Assembly (NCBI RefSeq): GCF_001625215.2
Contig: NC_030386.2
Location: 38,009,296 to 38,073,295, forward strand
From: Daucus carota subsp. sativus
Taxonomy: Eukaryota > Streptophyta > Magnoliopsida > Apiales > Apiaceae
Direction of reading: 5' to 3'
DNA length: 64,000 bases
A program made the translations under genes and the position numbers. Numbering within the stretch: the first letter of the stretch is position 1; each line of letters opens with the position of its first letter. Below the pieces are notes generated by a model. The model had not been told where the DNA came from and made no database searches. It saw only the letters and a program-made list of their open reading frames with translations. Of this stretch, positions 11,957 to 24,428 are shown in pieces.

Positions 11957-12413
11957 AAACCTGTGTGTTACTTAACTCCTCCACAGCCATTAATGGCGGT
12001 GGACCGCTACCCTTCTCGAAAACCCGACTACTGAAAGAACATGATCGTTTATTATATATTTTGAAGAAGTTGCAAAATATAAAATGATAATAATAAACTG
12101 ATTAGTCAAGTAAGATCATCATGCACCCCTAAAAAATGCTATTATATTTTGATAGAATTTAAAATATACAGCAAATATCATAGGTAGTTATATTTTAATC
12201 AACTCGTCCAATGCGGAGGACCTAGCTGCTTCGACTGACTGAACCCACAGCTGTTTTCTGATATTACACTTGAATATCATCAACTGTTACAGAAATGCCA
12301 TGTACAGAATAACAATTGTTACATAAATATAATTTCTTTTACAATGATTTAATAATGTGTCCAGTTCTATAGATCATCTATGGCAAATAAGTCTCAGGTA
12401 GTTATATGCTTTA

Positions 12414-15400
12414 CTAGTAATCATCATCATCTCTTGATCTAAATAATCGTCTTACAACAGCAGCCCCGGCACCAAGAAACAGAAAGAAAGCTAAAGTATC
12501 AAACCCCCCTCCAATTCCAACAGCGACACTAGGACCAGGTGCAAAGAACGAAAAAGGTGACCAACCATATCCACCATAGCCATACCCGTACCCATACCCA
12601 CTGAGTGGTGGAGCCACAGGGGGGTTGATATAAATATTGGTCCTGATGGAGAAACAGATTGAAACAAGATTAATAATGTCTTCAGGGTTACCTTTATCAA
12701 TAACTATTTTTCAGAATAGTGCAACGGAAATTATATAATTGAGACATGCCTTCCCATTTTTCCAAAATAATAAACAAAAAACTAACTGCAGTCATCGAAG
12801 AACTCAACATATTGGTTCAGAATAGTATCCTGTGCCTGACTTTTATGACCCTCTACAACACAGCTGTTAACATAGTAATAAAAAGCAACACATCTCCTCA
12901 TTTTATATCAGCAAAAATTTCATCTTACGGGATAAAATTACAGCAATATCATTAATCTATCTTAGATGTACTACTTAAATTCAGAAGAGTGCAAAGGGAA
13001 CATAAAAAACTGGAAACTTGCTTCATAATGCCCATGAAATAAAATTTCTTTATATGAACAGTAATATGTTATATGTCAAGAGGTGGATAATTTTTACTGG
13101 CTTTGTCGAGTAAAGTCCTGATTCACGGGATAAGAAGTTATTATTCTACATCACAGTTGACAAGCATTGACAGTATAATTATCGCCTAGAGGTGCAGATT
13201 AGACGGGGAAGATTTTGAAATGTTTACAAACTGAATGTCTGTTGCTCTGTTTTTCCAAGCAAACAGCAAGGATCAAGTTTGCCACCAAAAATCAAATTCT
13301 ACAAATCCAGTCTGAAAGATATTTTAACTACTTTTCATCAATTTAATTTTCTTCTCTTATATCATTAGCTGTATATACTTTATCATTAGCACTAGACATG
13401 CTTTAATAAGAAATTAAGTGTACCTGCCCTTCCTCTCTCTATACTTTATAGTCTTTCTACAAAGTTTACTTACCAATAAAAACCTCAAACTGGTTTTAAC
13501 GAATAAAAACTCGATAGGCAGTGGCTAGTAATAATCAATTCATTCTCTCATTCATTCCATCTAATTGCTACCAGTGTGAGTGCAAACAAGGAACCAAGCC
13601 AAAATCATTCAGCAGGGTCTGGGAAAGGTGATGAGTTTTACACAGACCTTTTGTATCTCGAATCCTATGAGGAGAGGCTATTTCTGAGAGAACTCTAGGC
13701 TTCTGAGAAAAAACAAAATTTAGGAAAAAGTTGATGTTGCAAATATTTGGAATGTTAAAAGAATGAAAATATGACCAGCTTCAAGATGGCATTGGATGGC
13801 GAAGATACTAGATAGTGGTAAATAGTTGGAAGGTAAAATATAGGAACCCCTAAAAACTTGAAGTTTTGTGATTCATTACATCGAAAAAAACCATATATAT
13901 GATGTATATTTAAATAAACGGAATTTGGAGGATACAATCTAGGACTGTCAAATCCAGGACTCAAAGTATTATAATGTCCTACCTCTGTTTCCCACAATAC
14001 ACAAAAGGTAATATATTAGTGTCACGGTTTGGAAGGTAATACAAAAATAAATTTCCAATTGTATATTTACAACACTATATGGTAGCTATTATACCTTAGT
14101 TAACAAGTGTTCCTGATGGCTGATATTCATAACTCATTAAGATAATTATAACTTTTATGGAAGATGCCGGTTGTAAAACCTTAAATATTCATACACCTCT
14201 ATATGATACATGCCCTTGCAATTAAAACCTTCGATCTGCCTACAGGAGAATGCTATCCACCAAGCTATAAGCGGAAACCAATATCCCCCATCCCCAATGT
14301 GTGCCCCAGCCCCACAATAGGTATCAAAATGAGCCTAGGGGTGCCAAGAAGTTAGGAACTTGGTGACAATCTTTTTGTGCTATTTAGACTACCGGTATGC
14401 AAGCAATACAATAAAAAAAATCTGGACTAATCCCCCTCCCAAAGATATGAAATAGTTGACCAACAAAACTCAGCACTCTTACGCCACTAAGGCTACCCTA
14501 TAACTTTCTTAAACTCCACTGGGACACAATTTTCTCACTCTCTTTTGCAAGCCAAGCAAATTCGTTGAAGTTCGTGCTACGCCTATGAATACTATAAGTT
14601 CTGATCACCACTGAGTTATTCCGAAATCCTCTACTCTCACATCCTTCACAAAACCCATGCCCCATTTTGGCAGCAGGGCAGTCATTACAGTTCCCTTCTC
14701 ATAATGATTAAAGCAAGCAAATAACAAATTAACAACTTTGTTCCTATCTACAAATTACTTTGCATCATATATAACAATCCCAATTCAGAACATTGGTTCT
14801 CAATTCAAAGACAATGTATTTTCAAACTAGCTAACCGAAGTTCACGAAACAAATTATACCAAATATCAGATATACCTTGAATTATTAGTTCTTGGTGATG
14901 ATGCACGGGGAGGAGCTGCCGGTCGAGACGACCGAAACGCCTGACCACCAACTCGACCACCAGACTTGGCAGCTAATGCTGGATCAAATGTACCCAGTGT
15001 CAAAATCCCAGCTGCCAATGTCACCATTGCCAATTTTCCCAACTTCTCCTCATAACTTTTCCTGCCCACAAAAAAAAAAAATCATCAACTAATTTTCCAA
15101 ACAAAACTCAAAAAATTCAAGAACAAGACCATAATCAAAAAAACAATTACACCCAACTCGGCACCATTTTAGCCTACAAACTCTACAACACGCTAATTCA
15201 TATCACCATCCTAACAAATCACCCTGTTAGAATTTTGCAGCCTAAATACAATAAGTTTGTACTAAAAAAAACCATGTTAAAATATTATATTATCCTCGTA
15301 AGCCCGCTTCCAAATATAATACGATCCTCGTAAGCCTGCTTTCTAACACAAACACAGGGTACTTAAATATATACCTGATGGAAGCAGTGGAATCACTTGG

Positions 15401-15523
15401 TTTATGTTTGCAAGAGATGAAGATGGATTTATTGGGAGTTATTAATGAGGTTTTTGATAAGGGGTAGTGAGTTGAAGAAAGGGAGTTAATTAGAAAGCTT
15501 TGCTGTGATGAAGCAAAGGACAT
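12414..15523 (-). CDS. Chloroplast membrane protein with GGRVGG motif
   Basis: Three exons on the minus strand: 15375-15523, 14876-15061 and 12414-12642. Both junctions split an arginine codon in the same phase, giving 187 residues. Residues 1-50 are rich in serine, threonine and lysine with few acids, like a chloroplast transit peptide. Residues 59-75 are hydrophobic and are followed by ALA-A at 78-81, which resembles a second processing site. Then come AKSGGRVGGQ, a proline/arginine/serine-rich stretch, a (GY)n run at 127-138, WSPFSFFAPGP, and a hydrophobic segment at about 159-175 likely to span a membrane. It ends in RSRDDDDY. This layout matches a short plant chloroplast inner-membrane family (I recall Arabidopsis At1g42960) and shares the GGRVGG and WSPFSFF features with the DUF1517/FLAP1 group. 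The biochemical role is not known. Intron 2 is about 2.2 kb. Confidence 0.75.
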
Positions 15524-16511
15524 GTTTGATCAAAAGTACAACAAGGGCTTTGAATTCTTGATTATCCCTAGTTTGAGTTGTTGCAGTTGTGGATGCTGGG
15601 TTTTAGTAGGATCTAGTTAGATTACGTGTGTCTGAAATACAGTTATGAGGCTGAGATAATTTCTAAAATAAATTGTAATAAGAGGATGTTCTGTTTCCAG
15701 GTCAGCGGTTTAGTTGCCACGCGGTGTTGTGTTATGCACCGTTAGGTGTGGTCGGTTTATTGCACGTTTGTGTAAAATAACCAGCTGTCATTGTTCCGGA
15801 GAAGATTCAATTTAATCGATTACTTTTTACAAATTATAATCTGATTCGATAAAAATTTGATAAAATTCTATCAAATGATTTGGGATTGAAACGAAAGATC
15901 AGGTTAAAATAGTATTGAGTAAAAATAATACGAGTTTCAGACATCACTCTTGATATCGTGTATTTGATTGAGTGCATGAATAAATCTGTTTAAATTTCAA
16001 AAAATATTAAATATTAATTTTAATTAGTTCAAAATATTAATAAAATTATTTAATAATTTATATTATTGATTTAATTTTTTATCAAGTAATTATATTTAAT
16101 TAATTAAATAAAAATAAAAATATGAGAAATAAAGTTGATTGTCCAAGAACTAACCTCCGTCATTTGAGCGAGCGTCTAATATACGAGGTTCAAATTTATT
16201 TAATCTAACTAAATATTAGGTACAAATCCCTCTTCTTGGTATCAAAAATCGTTGAATATTTAATATATAAGTTTCAAATTATCTAATCTTAATAAATACC
16301 AGTTGTGAATTTAGAATGACAAAGCTTATACATGATTTTACAATATTTGAACACCTCCCTCTTATAAAGATTCATATAATTTTGTGTGTTTGAAATATGA
16401 ATTTCAGTTATTATGTGATTCAAGTTCAACTAAACACCGAATATGCATTTAAAATAGACAAGACTCCTATCTATTCCGCAATACTCAAACCTAATCTACT
16501 TATATATATAA
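15524..16511. other. Intergenic DNA between chloroplast gene and Helitron array
   Basis: The first 200 bases would hold the promoter of the minus-strand chloroplast protein gene, but no convincing TATA element stands out. The rest is AT-rich without gene-like frames. Confidence 0.35.
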
Positions 16512-17061
16512 CTAGTGAAAAAAGCCGCGCTTCGCGGCGGCGTTATGAAATTTTTATAAATCTAGACAAAAAATTGTTTAAGCTACTTTCCCGTCAAACA
16601 TAACACTAATAAAAAAATTATTATTATTTAGATAAAAATTAATTTGGGCCGCCCTCCCCTGAAACACAATACTTATAAATAATCATTTTTATAAATTTTG
16701 ATATGAAATAATATTATAATTACATAAAAGTTATTTTGAGTTGTGTTCCCGTTAAACATATCTTCAATATATCTTATCGAAAATAAGAATTGTATATATT
16801 ACTTTACATATCTTAAATATAAATTGTATTTTATCAATTATTATTAGTTTGAATAAATATAATCCTATTCTTTTAGGATTACTAAATAAAAAAAGAATCG
16901 TATCATCTTTAGAATTAAATAAGAAAAGAATTGTAGTACTTTTAGAATTCTTGTACCTGATTTTTTGAATTACAATTATATTTTCTCTCCGAAATTCAAG
17001 AAAAGTCAGAAGACTGAATCGAACAATCCTAGATACGCCCGCATCCTACTTTATATATATA
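16512..17061 (-). mobile_element. Helitron array unit 1
   Basis: 550 bp unit with an intact hairpin and CTAG 3' end at 16512. Its 5' side runs into the AT tract at 17045-17061 without the TC seen in unit 2, so this end is eroded or fused. Confidence 0.6.
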
Positions 17062-18911
17062 CTAGTGAAAAAAGCCGCGCTTCGCGGCGGCGTGATAAAT
17101 TTTGATATGAATAAGTATTATAATAACATAGAAATTATTTTGAGTCATCTTTCCGTTAAACATATCACAAATGAAAAATATTATAATTGGTATAAAAATT
17201 TGTTGGAGTGACATCCTGTCAAACACAATACTAATAATAAAATTAGTTTGAACCTCCCTCCCGTCAAAGACAATATTAATCCATAATTATTATTTTTATG
17301 ATAAAATTAAATACTATAATTTAGATCAAAATTAGTTTGAGCCGCTCTATTATCAAACACAATACCAATAACAAAACATTATAATTTAGATATTAGTTTG
17401 AGTCGCCTTATTGTCAAACACATACTAATAAAAATTATTCTAATTATAATAAAATTAAAGATTATAATTGGACAAAAAGTATTTTGAACTGTGGTCCCGT
17501 TTTAACAAAAATATATACTATAACATAGATAAAAAGTTATTTTAGCCACTTTCCTGTCAAACATAATACTAATAGAAAATTTATTATTATTTAGATAAAA
17601 ATTAGTTTAGACCGCCTCCTGAACCCGTAAAACACAATACTGATCAACATTATTATAAAATCAATATATGATTCCTATTTTATATGTATTATTTTATATG
17701 TTAATTATTTTTATTTTTTGACTCCTATTTATTAGTTTAGAATTATTATTCTTTTATGGTTCTAATATTTTTGGTATTAGCTTTTTAATGATTATTATCT
17801 TTACAATCCTTTATTTTCTATTCGAAATTTAAAAAGATTATAAGACTAAGTCGGAATTAAAAATTGTACGTATTACCTTACAAATCTTAAATATAAATTG
17901 TATTTTATCTATGATTATTAGTTTAATTAAATATAATCATATTCCTTTTGGCATTCCTAAATAATTAAAAAAATTGTATTACCTCTAGAATCCGGAAAAA
18001 AAAAGAATTATATTAACTTTTGGAATCCTTCAAGTTGATTTTTTATATTATAACTATAATTGGATAAAAATTATTTTGAACTGTGATACCGTTTTAAGAA
18101 ACAAATATTATAACATAGATAAAAAAATTATATTAGCCACTTTCCCGTCAAACATAATACTAATAGAAATTCTTTTATTATTTAAATAAAAATTGGTTTG
18201 GGCGGCCTCCCGGGCCCGTCAAACGCAATACTAATCAAGAATCATTTACATTATTATAAAATTAATATATATTTCCTATTTTATATATCCTATTTTTTTG
18301 TTAATTATTTTTATTTTATGATTCCTATTTATTACCTAAAAATTATTACTCTCTTATGGTTCTAATTTTTTTGCTATTAGTGTTTTTTAATGATTATTAT
18401 CTTTGCAATCCTTTATTTTCTATACGAAATTTAAAAAAAAATTATGAGACTAAATTGAAAATAAAAATTGTAGTTATTACCTTACAAATCTTAAATATAA
18501 ATTATATTTTATATATGATTGTTAGTTTATATAAATATAATCCTACTCTTTTTAGGATTCCTAAATAAGAAAAGAATTGTATTATCTTTAGAATCCAAAA
18601 AGAAAAAAACTGTATTAATTTTTGGAATCTTTGAACATGATTTTTTAAACACAATCTTATTTCTTTTAGTATTACTAAATAAGAAAAGAATTGTTTCATC
18701 TTTAGAATTCAATAAGAAATATTAAATAAAAAAGAAAAGAATTGTATCATCTTTAGAATTCAATAAGAAAAGAATTGTATCACCTTTAGAATTCTTAAAC
18801 ATGATTTTTTGAATTATAACTATATTTTCTATCCGAAATTTAAGAAAAATTAGAAGACCGAATCGAGCAATTCTAGAGACGCCCGCATCCTCCTTTATAT
18901 ATATATATTGA
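17062..18911 (-). mobile_element. Helitron array unit 2 (long)
   Basis: 1850 bp unit from CTAG at 17062 to TC at 18910-18911. The 17095-17650 part recurs at about 19790-20325 inside the array, so this longer variant was copied or broken during array growth. Confidence 0.6.
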
Positions 18912-19761
18912 CTAGTGAAAAAAGCCGCGCTTCACGGCGGCGTCATGAATTTTTTATAAATTTAGACAAAAAATTGTTTTAGCTGCTTTCCCGTCAAACA
19001 TAATATTAATAAAAAAATTATTATTATTTAGATAAAATTTAATTTGGGCCGCCCTCCCCTTAAACACAATACTAATAAATAATCTTTTTTTATAAATTTT
19101 GATATGAAATAATATTACAATTCCATAAAAGTTATTTTCAGTCGTGTTCTCGTTCGCGGCGGGGTTACGAATTTTTTATAAATTTAGACAAAAAATTGTT
19201 TTAGCTGCTTTCCTGTCAAACATAATACTAATAGAAAATTTATTATTATTTAGGTAAAATTTAATTTGGGCCGCCCTCCCCTTAAACACAATACTAATAA
19301 ATAATCTTTTTTTATAAATTTTGATACGAAATAATATTATAATTCCATAAAAGTTATTTTCAGTCGTGTTCCCGTTAAACATATCTTCAATATATCTTAT
19401 CGAAAATAAGAATTGTATATATTATTTTACATATTTTAAATATAAATTGTGTTTTAACTATTATTATTAGTTTGAATAAATATAATTCTATTTCTTTTAG
19501 AATTACTAAATAAGAAAAGAATTGTATCATTTTTAGAATTCAATAAGTAATACTATTCTATCATATTTAGAATTTAATAAGAAATACCAAATAAGAAAAG
19601 AACGGTATCAATTCAATAAGAAAAGAATTGTATTACCTTCAGAATTCTTGGACCTGATTTTTTGAATTATAATATTTTTTCTCCGAAATTTAAGAAAAAT
19701 CAGAAGACTGAATCGAGCAATTCTAGATATGCCCGCATTCTACTTTATATATATATATTGA
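18912..19761 (-). mobile_element. Helitron array unit 3 with internal duplication
   Basis: Starts (minus strand) with TC at 19760-19761 and ends with CTAG at 18912. It contains a 221 bp direct duplication (18933-19153 and 19154-19374). The junction copy keeps half of the GC hairpin, so the duplication breakpoint lies in the hairpin itself. One base of the terminal hairpin is mutated (TTCACGG instead of TTCGCGG). Confidence 0.6.
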
Positions 19762-20933
19762 TTGATTGATTGATGATTGATTGATGATGAATTATAATTG
19801 TAACATAAAAATTATTTTGAGTCATATTTCCGTTAAACATATCACAAATAAAAAATATTATAATTAGTATAAAAATTTGTTTAAGTAGTTATCCTGTCGA
19901 ACACAATACTAATAATAAAATTAGTTTGAACCTCCTTCCCGTCAAAGACAATATTAATCCATAATTATTATTTTTATGATAAAATTAAATACTATAATTT
20001 AGATCAAAATTAGTTTGAGCCGCTCTCTTATCAAACACAATACCAATAACAAAACATTATAATTTAGATATTAGTTTGAGTCGTCTTACTATCAAACACA
20101 TATTATTTAAAATTATTCAAATTATGATAAAATTAAAGATTATAATTGGACAAAAAGTATTTTGAAATGTGGTTCCGTTTTAACAAAAATATATAATATA
20201 ACATAGATAAAAAATTATTTTAGCCACTTTCCTGTCAAACATAATACTAATAGAAAATTTATTATTATTTAGATAAAAATTAGTTTGGGCCGCCTCCCGT
20301 GCCCGTCAAATACAATACTAATCAACAAAAAAACCGCGCTTCGCGGCGGCGTTATAAATTTAGATAAAAAAAATTATTTTAGCTATTTTCCCATTAAACA
20401 TAATATTAATAGAAAATTTATTATTGTTTAGATAAAAATTAATTTGGGCCGCCCTCCCCTTAAACACAATACTAATAAATATTCCTTTTTATAAATTTTG
20501 ATACGAAAGAATATTATAATTGCATAAAAGTTATTTTGAGTCGTGTTCCCGTTAAACATATCTTCAGTATATCTTATCGAAAATAAGAATTGTATATATT
20601 AATTTACATATTTTAAATATAAATTATATTTTATCTATTATTATTAATTTGAATAAATATAATCCTATTTCTTTTAGGATTACTAATAAGAAAAGAATTG
20701 TATCATCTTTAGAATTCAATAAAAAATACTATTGTATCATCTTTAGAATTTAATAAGAAATACCAGATAAGAAAAGAACTGCATCATCTTTAGAATTCAA
20801 TAAGAAAAGAATTGTATTACCTTCAGAATTCTTGGACATGATTTTTTGAATTATAAATCCGAAATTCAAGAAAATTTAGAAGACTGAATCGAGCAATCCT
20901 AGAGACACCCGCATCCTACTTTATATATATATA

Positions 20934-21587
20934 CTAGTGAAAAAAGCCGCGCTTCGCGGCGGCGTTATGAATTTTTTATAAATTTAGACAAAAAATTGTT
21001 TTAGCTACTTTTCCGTCAAACATGATACTAATAAAAACATATTATTATTTAAAACATATTATTATTTAGGTAAAAATTAATTTGGGCCGCCCTCCCCTTA
21101 AACACAATACTAATAAATAATCTTTTTTTATAAATTTTGATACGAAATAATATTATAATTCCATAGAAATTATTTTTAGTCGTGTTCCCGTTAAACATAT
21201 CTTCAATATATCTTATCGAAAATAAGAATTGTATATATTACTTTACATATTTTAAATATAAATTGTATTTTATCTATTATTATTAGTTTGAATAAATATA
21301 ATCCTATTTCTTTTAGGATTATTAAATAAGAAAAGAATTGTATCATCTTTAGAATTCAATAAGAAATATTATGGTATCATCTTTAGAATTTAATAAGAAA
21401 TACCAAATAAGAAAAGAACTGTATCATCTTTAGAATTAAATAAGAAAGAATTGTATTACTTTACGAATTCTTGGACTTGATTTTTTGAATTATAATTATA
21501 TTTTATCTCCGAAATTCAAGAAAATTTAGAAGACTGAATCGAACAATTCTAGACACGCCCGCATTCTCCTTTATATATATATATTGA
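20934..21587 (-). mobile_element. Helitron array unit at the 5' edge
   Basis: 654 bp unit with both ends visible: 5' TC at 21586-21587 preceded by A, and 3' hairpin plus CTAG at 20934 followed by T. It is the cleanest complete unit and the best reference copy. Confidence 0.7.
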
Positions 21588-21697
21588 TAGCCCAACACGT
21601 TCGTGTCAAGCCTCCCTCCTGAGCAAATAAATTACCTAGCTCCGAACCCGAGCCTAACTCCGAACCTAACTCCTCGTCATACATATAAAAAAATGTT

Positions 21698-21775
21698 ATT
21701 CATGGGACTCGAACACAAGCCCTCTTCATTACAATTACACCACTCAAACCACTTGAGCTACACAAGCAATTAATT
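21698..21775 (-). repeat. tRNA-derived SINE head or tRNA pseudogene
   Basis: The minus strand carries a Pol III A-box-like motif (TAGCTCAAGTGG, 21749-21763 region) and a B-box-like motif (TGTTCGAGTCCC, 21703-21716 region) at roughly tRNA spacing. The anticodon-arm region does not fold well and no intact tRNA can be drawn. A tRNA-derived SINE is the simplest reading. Confidence 0.5.
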
Positions 21776-21779
21776 TTTT

Positions 21780-23878
21780 TATTCAAAAGCATTAAACTCA
21801 TATATTAAAACTGTTGTATTTATATTCTTTTCAATATCTTATTTATTTGAGACAAGTTTTTATTTCAGGTAAGACTCATATGTTTTTTACATGATAGATT
21901 ACTATCCATAAATTAATTACTTACGTAATAAATTTAAGTTTGAAAAAGAATTTGAACAATTGGGCTCGAGCCATGTTTTAGACTTCAAAATATGGATATA
22001 ATTCATATTTTAATAAAATTGGACGAATTAAAATCTAACTTAATACTTTAAACGAGTACCGATACAATATTAGAGAAATTTAAGTCATGAATGTGAGAAA
22101 TAAGCACAAAAACTAAGATTTCGGTGAGCATCTTTGAAAAGAAAAATTGATGGATTTTCAACATGGACTATGTCATTTTTTTTTTAATTATAAAAGGTGA
22201 CTTATAAATAGATACAATATTTTGAAGAACATGAAATAAGACTGAAAAAATATTTTTATTTAGGTTACTTTTTATTTTAAACTTTTGAATTCAGAATTCG
22301 ACGTGTAACCAAATCTTTTCAAAAAAAATTTATAGATATAAGAATAGTGATAAAGACATCAAATTTGATGTTAGAAAATATGTCTAAATGATATGATTTT
22401 GGTGATATATGAATTTGAAATATTATAACTTGTGATATAAATGTGAATTTAGGGAACTTCTATGTTGTTAATCAAAAGTCAACCAAATAATAATAAAACG
22501 TGTTTACGAGACCTGCTAAAAAGAATTGAGTTATAAATTTTACTTGCTTAAAATAAAATAACATTGAGAAATAAGTTTTATATATATTAAAGTCTTAAAA
22601 CTATAATTTTAATATGTCATCCATCAATGTATAACATGCGAGTTAAATAAAATGATTCAAACTATAATTAAATTAATTAATCATTTACAAATTAAACTAA
22701 TAAAATATAACTAATTCCGAAATGGATAATCCGACGCGATAAGGTGAAAACTAATATCTGATTAAACGGGAATAGAACAAGAATAATTTTCCATAATCCA
22801 GAATATCGAACACCTGATTTGATCTTTAACAATTGAACATGACATGCTACATTGCTCACCCCTAAGAGATAAGAGTATCAAAATATTTAAAAATGTGAGT
22901 TTGCACAAAGCTAAAAAAGTAACTATACGACCAATTAAACTAAATATTTCTTATTTTTATAAACTTCATGGTACCTAATTGACATCTACTCTATTTTTAC
23001 TATTTGAGATCTGGTTTATAACAATTACATGAAAAATCATTAAAAGTCTTAATCAACAAGCTCAGAAAACTAATGATAAAAAATTAATATTTTATAACAA
23101 GACAATATTATAACACGCGGCATCAAAGTAATAATCAGCTAATATTTTAAATTAACAAAAAAATATAAGACATTGAAGTATTATATAATTGATATGAAAA
23201 TTAAAAGGGTAAGCCACATCAAACGTATCAGAATTTTTCGGGTACAATTATAAAGTTAGTAGGTCAATTAATACTTTTATAATAAAGTAAGGTAGGGTCT
23301 TTTACATACAATATATGTTTCAATTATTATTTATACAAGGTTTGTGCAACATATGATAAAAAAGAATGTGTTCATAGTCTGTCCATCATATATCACTTAA
23401 ATATTACACAAACGTACGCTAAAAAAAGAAAATTTAATATAAAATAACGCGGACCACACATATTCATCTAATCATGATTTAGGATATCGTAATTCACATA
23501 TCAAGAACAAGTTTTCATATTGGATGAAATAATTTAATAATTTTCAACAACAAATCACAGATCTTTTTAATGAGGTATAATATATTTAAATTCTAAAAGT
23601 TTCAGTATTAATTTCGAATATAATTTTGAACATGTAGATTAAATGGTAGTGGCCTCTATATCCTAACGAATTTGAATATAGAAAAATCAGTTCAAATGTT
23701 GTTTTTGATCTATAATTTTTTTTGAAATATAGTACATATTATTACTATCAATGCTATTATATTGCAAATGTTACATTTCATATTTACATATTCTGTTAAA
23801 AATTAAGACGTAATAGTTATGCTCGAAATAATATGATTACACACGAATATTATTTAAAACACAACAAAAACTAGAGTC
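21780..23878. other. AT-rich DNA, probably Helitron interior or intergenic
   Basis: No gene is seen. The Helitron 3' end at 23906 implies that part of this stretch belongs to that element, but I could not identify its TC start. Confidence 0.3.
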
Positions 23879-23906
23879 CCGTGCCTCGCACGGGCTTTTA
23901 TGCTAG
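23879..23906 (+). mobile_element. Helitron 3' terminus
   Basis: The hairpin CCCGTGCCTCGCACGGG is followed by CTTTTATG and CTAG, then T: a standard Helitron 3' end on the plus strand. The stem sequence is shared with the termini near 41867, 48759 and 50549 and differs from that of the tandem array. The matching 5' end was not found. Confidence 0.65.
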
Positions 23907-24428
23907 TTTAAAATAAATAAAACTTCTAATTCTAGAATAAAACCCGCAAATGGCTCGCTTACGCTGTTTAACCATATCAGTAACCGTGTTTAGAAAAGGC
24001 AAGGCTTGTATGAAGGTACGTATTCAAGTGACCTATAAATATGTTCTGAAAGTTTAGGCGACGTTCAGGTGCAGAAGAAAATCTTTCGCTAGGTTTCTGT
24101 ATTCTTCTGAAAAATTTTGCCTGTTACTGTAACCCGAATATGTGATTTTGTATGCTTTTAACTCAACATTCATTGAAAAAAATATTGGGCTACAGCAATT
24201 TTTATAATCTAACATCTAAAGCACCAAGAAAACCAAACCAGGAGCAGATCAAAACACATGGTAATGCAAGAAAATGTAACTCAAAGTTTAGGTACTGCTG
24301 ATATTATAGCTCAAAGGCCAATGTTCGCAGTGCATTTTCTAAGGGTACACTTCTTATGTTAAATACTAATGCCATTCTTGAGCGATGGCATCTGCGCTCC
24401 CGAGTTACGTATCTCTCTTTATGTTGTC

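Larger units (their letters stand above)
16512..21587 (-). mobile_element. Tandem array of Helitron units
   Basis: Read on the minus strand, each unit ends with a perfect GC-rich hairpin (GCCGCGAAGCGCGGC), then about 10 bases, then CTAG followed by T. This is the classic Helitron 3' end. The opposite ends start with TC then an AT run and AAAG. Hairpin-plus-CTAG ends occur at 16512, 17062, 18912 and 20934. Hairpin copies without the CTAG lie near 19154 (partial) and 20334. At 18911/18912 the CTAG of one unit abuts the TC of the next with no bases between. The outer flanks are A and T as expected for Helitron target sites. Inside are repeated AT-rich blocks with no transposase, so all units are non-autonomous. 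Confidence 0.75.

Noticed and set aside
18356..18725. Several short frames on both strands inside the Helitron array
   Set aside because: They lie in AT-rich element DNA, overlap on both strands and show no Rep or helicase motifs.
16512..21587. Could the repeats be a CRISPR-like array or a satellite?
   Set aside because: Units differ in length (550-1850 bp), and each has Helitron-type ends with A/T flanks. There is no short regular repeat-spacer pattern, and the setting is a plant nuclear genome.
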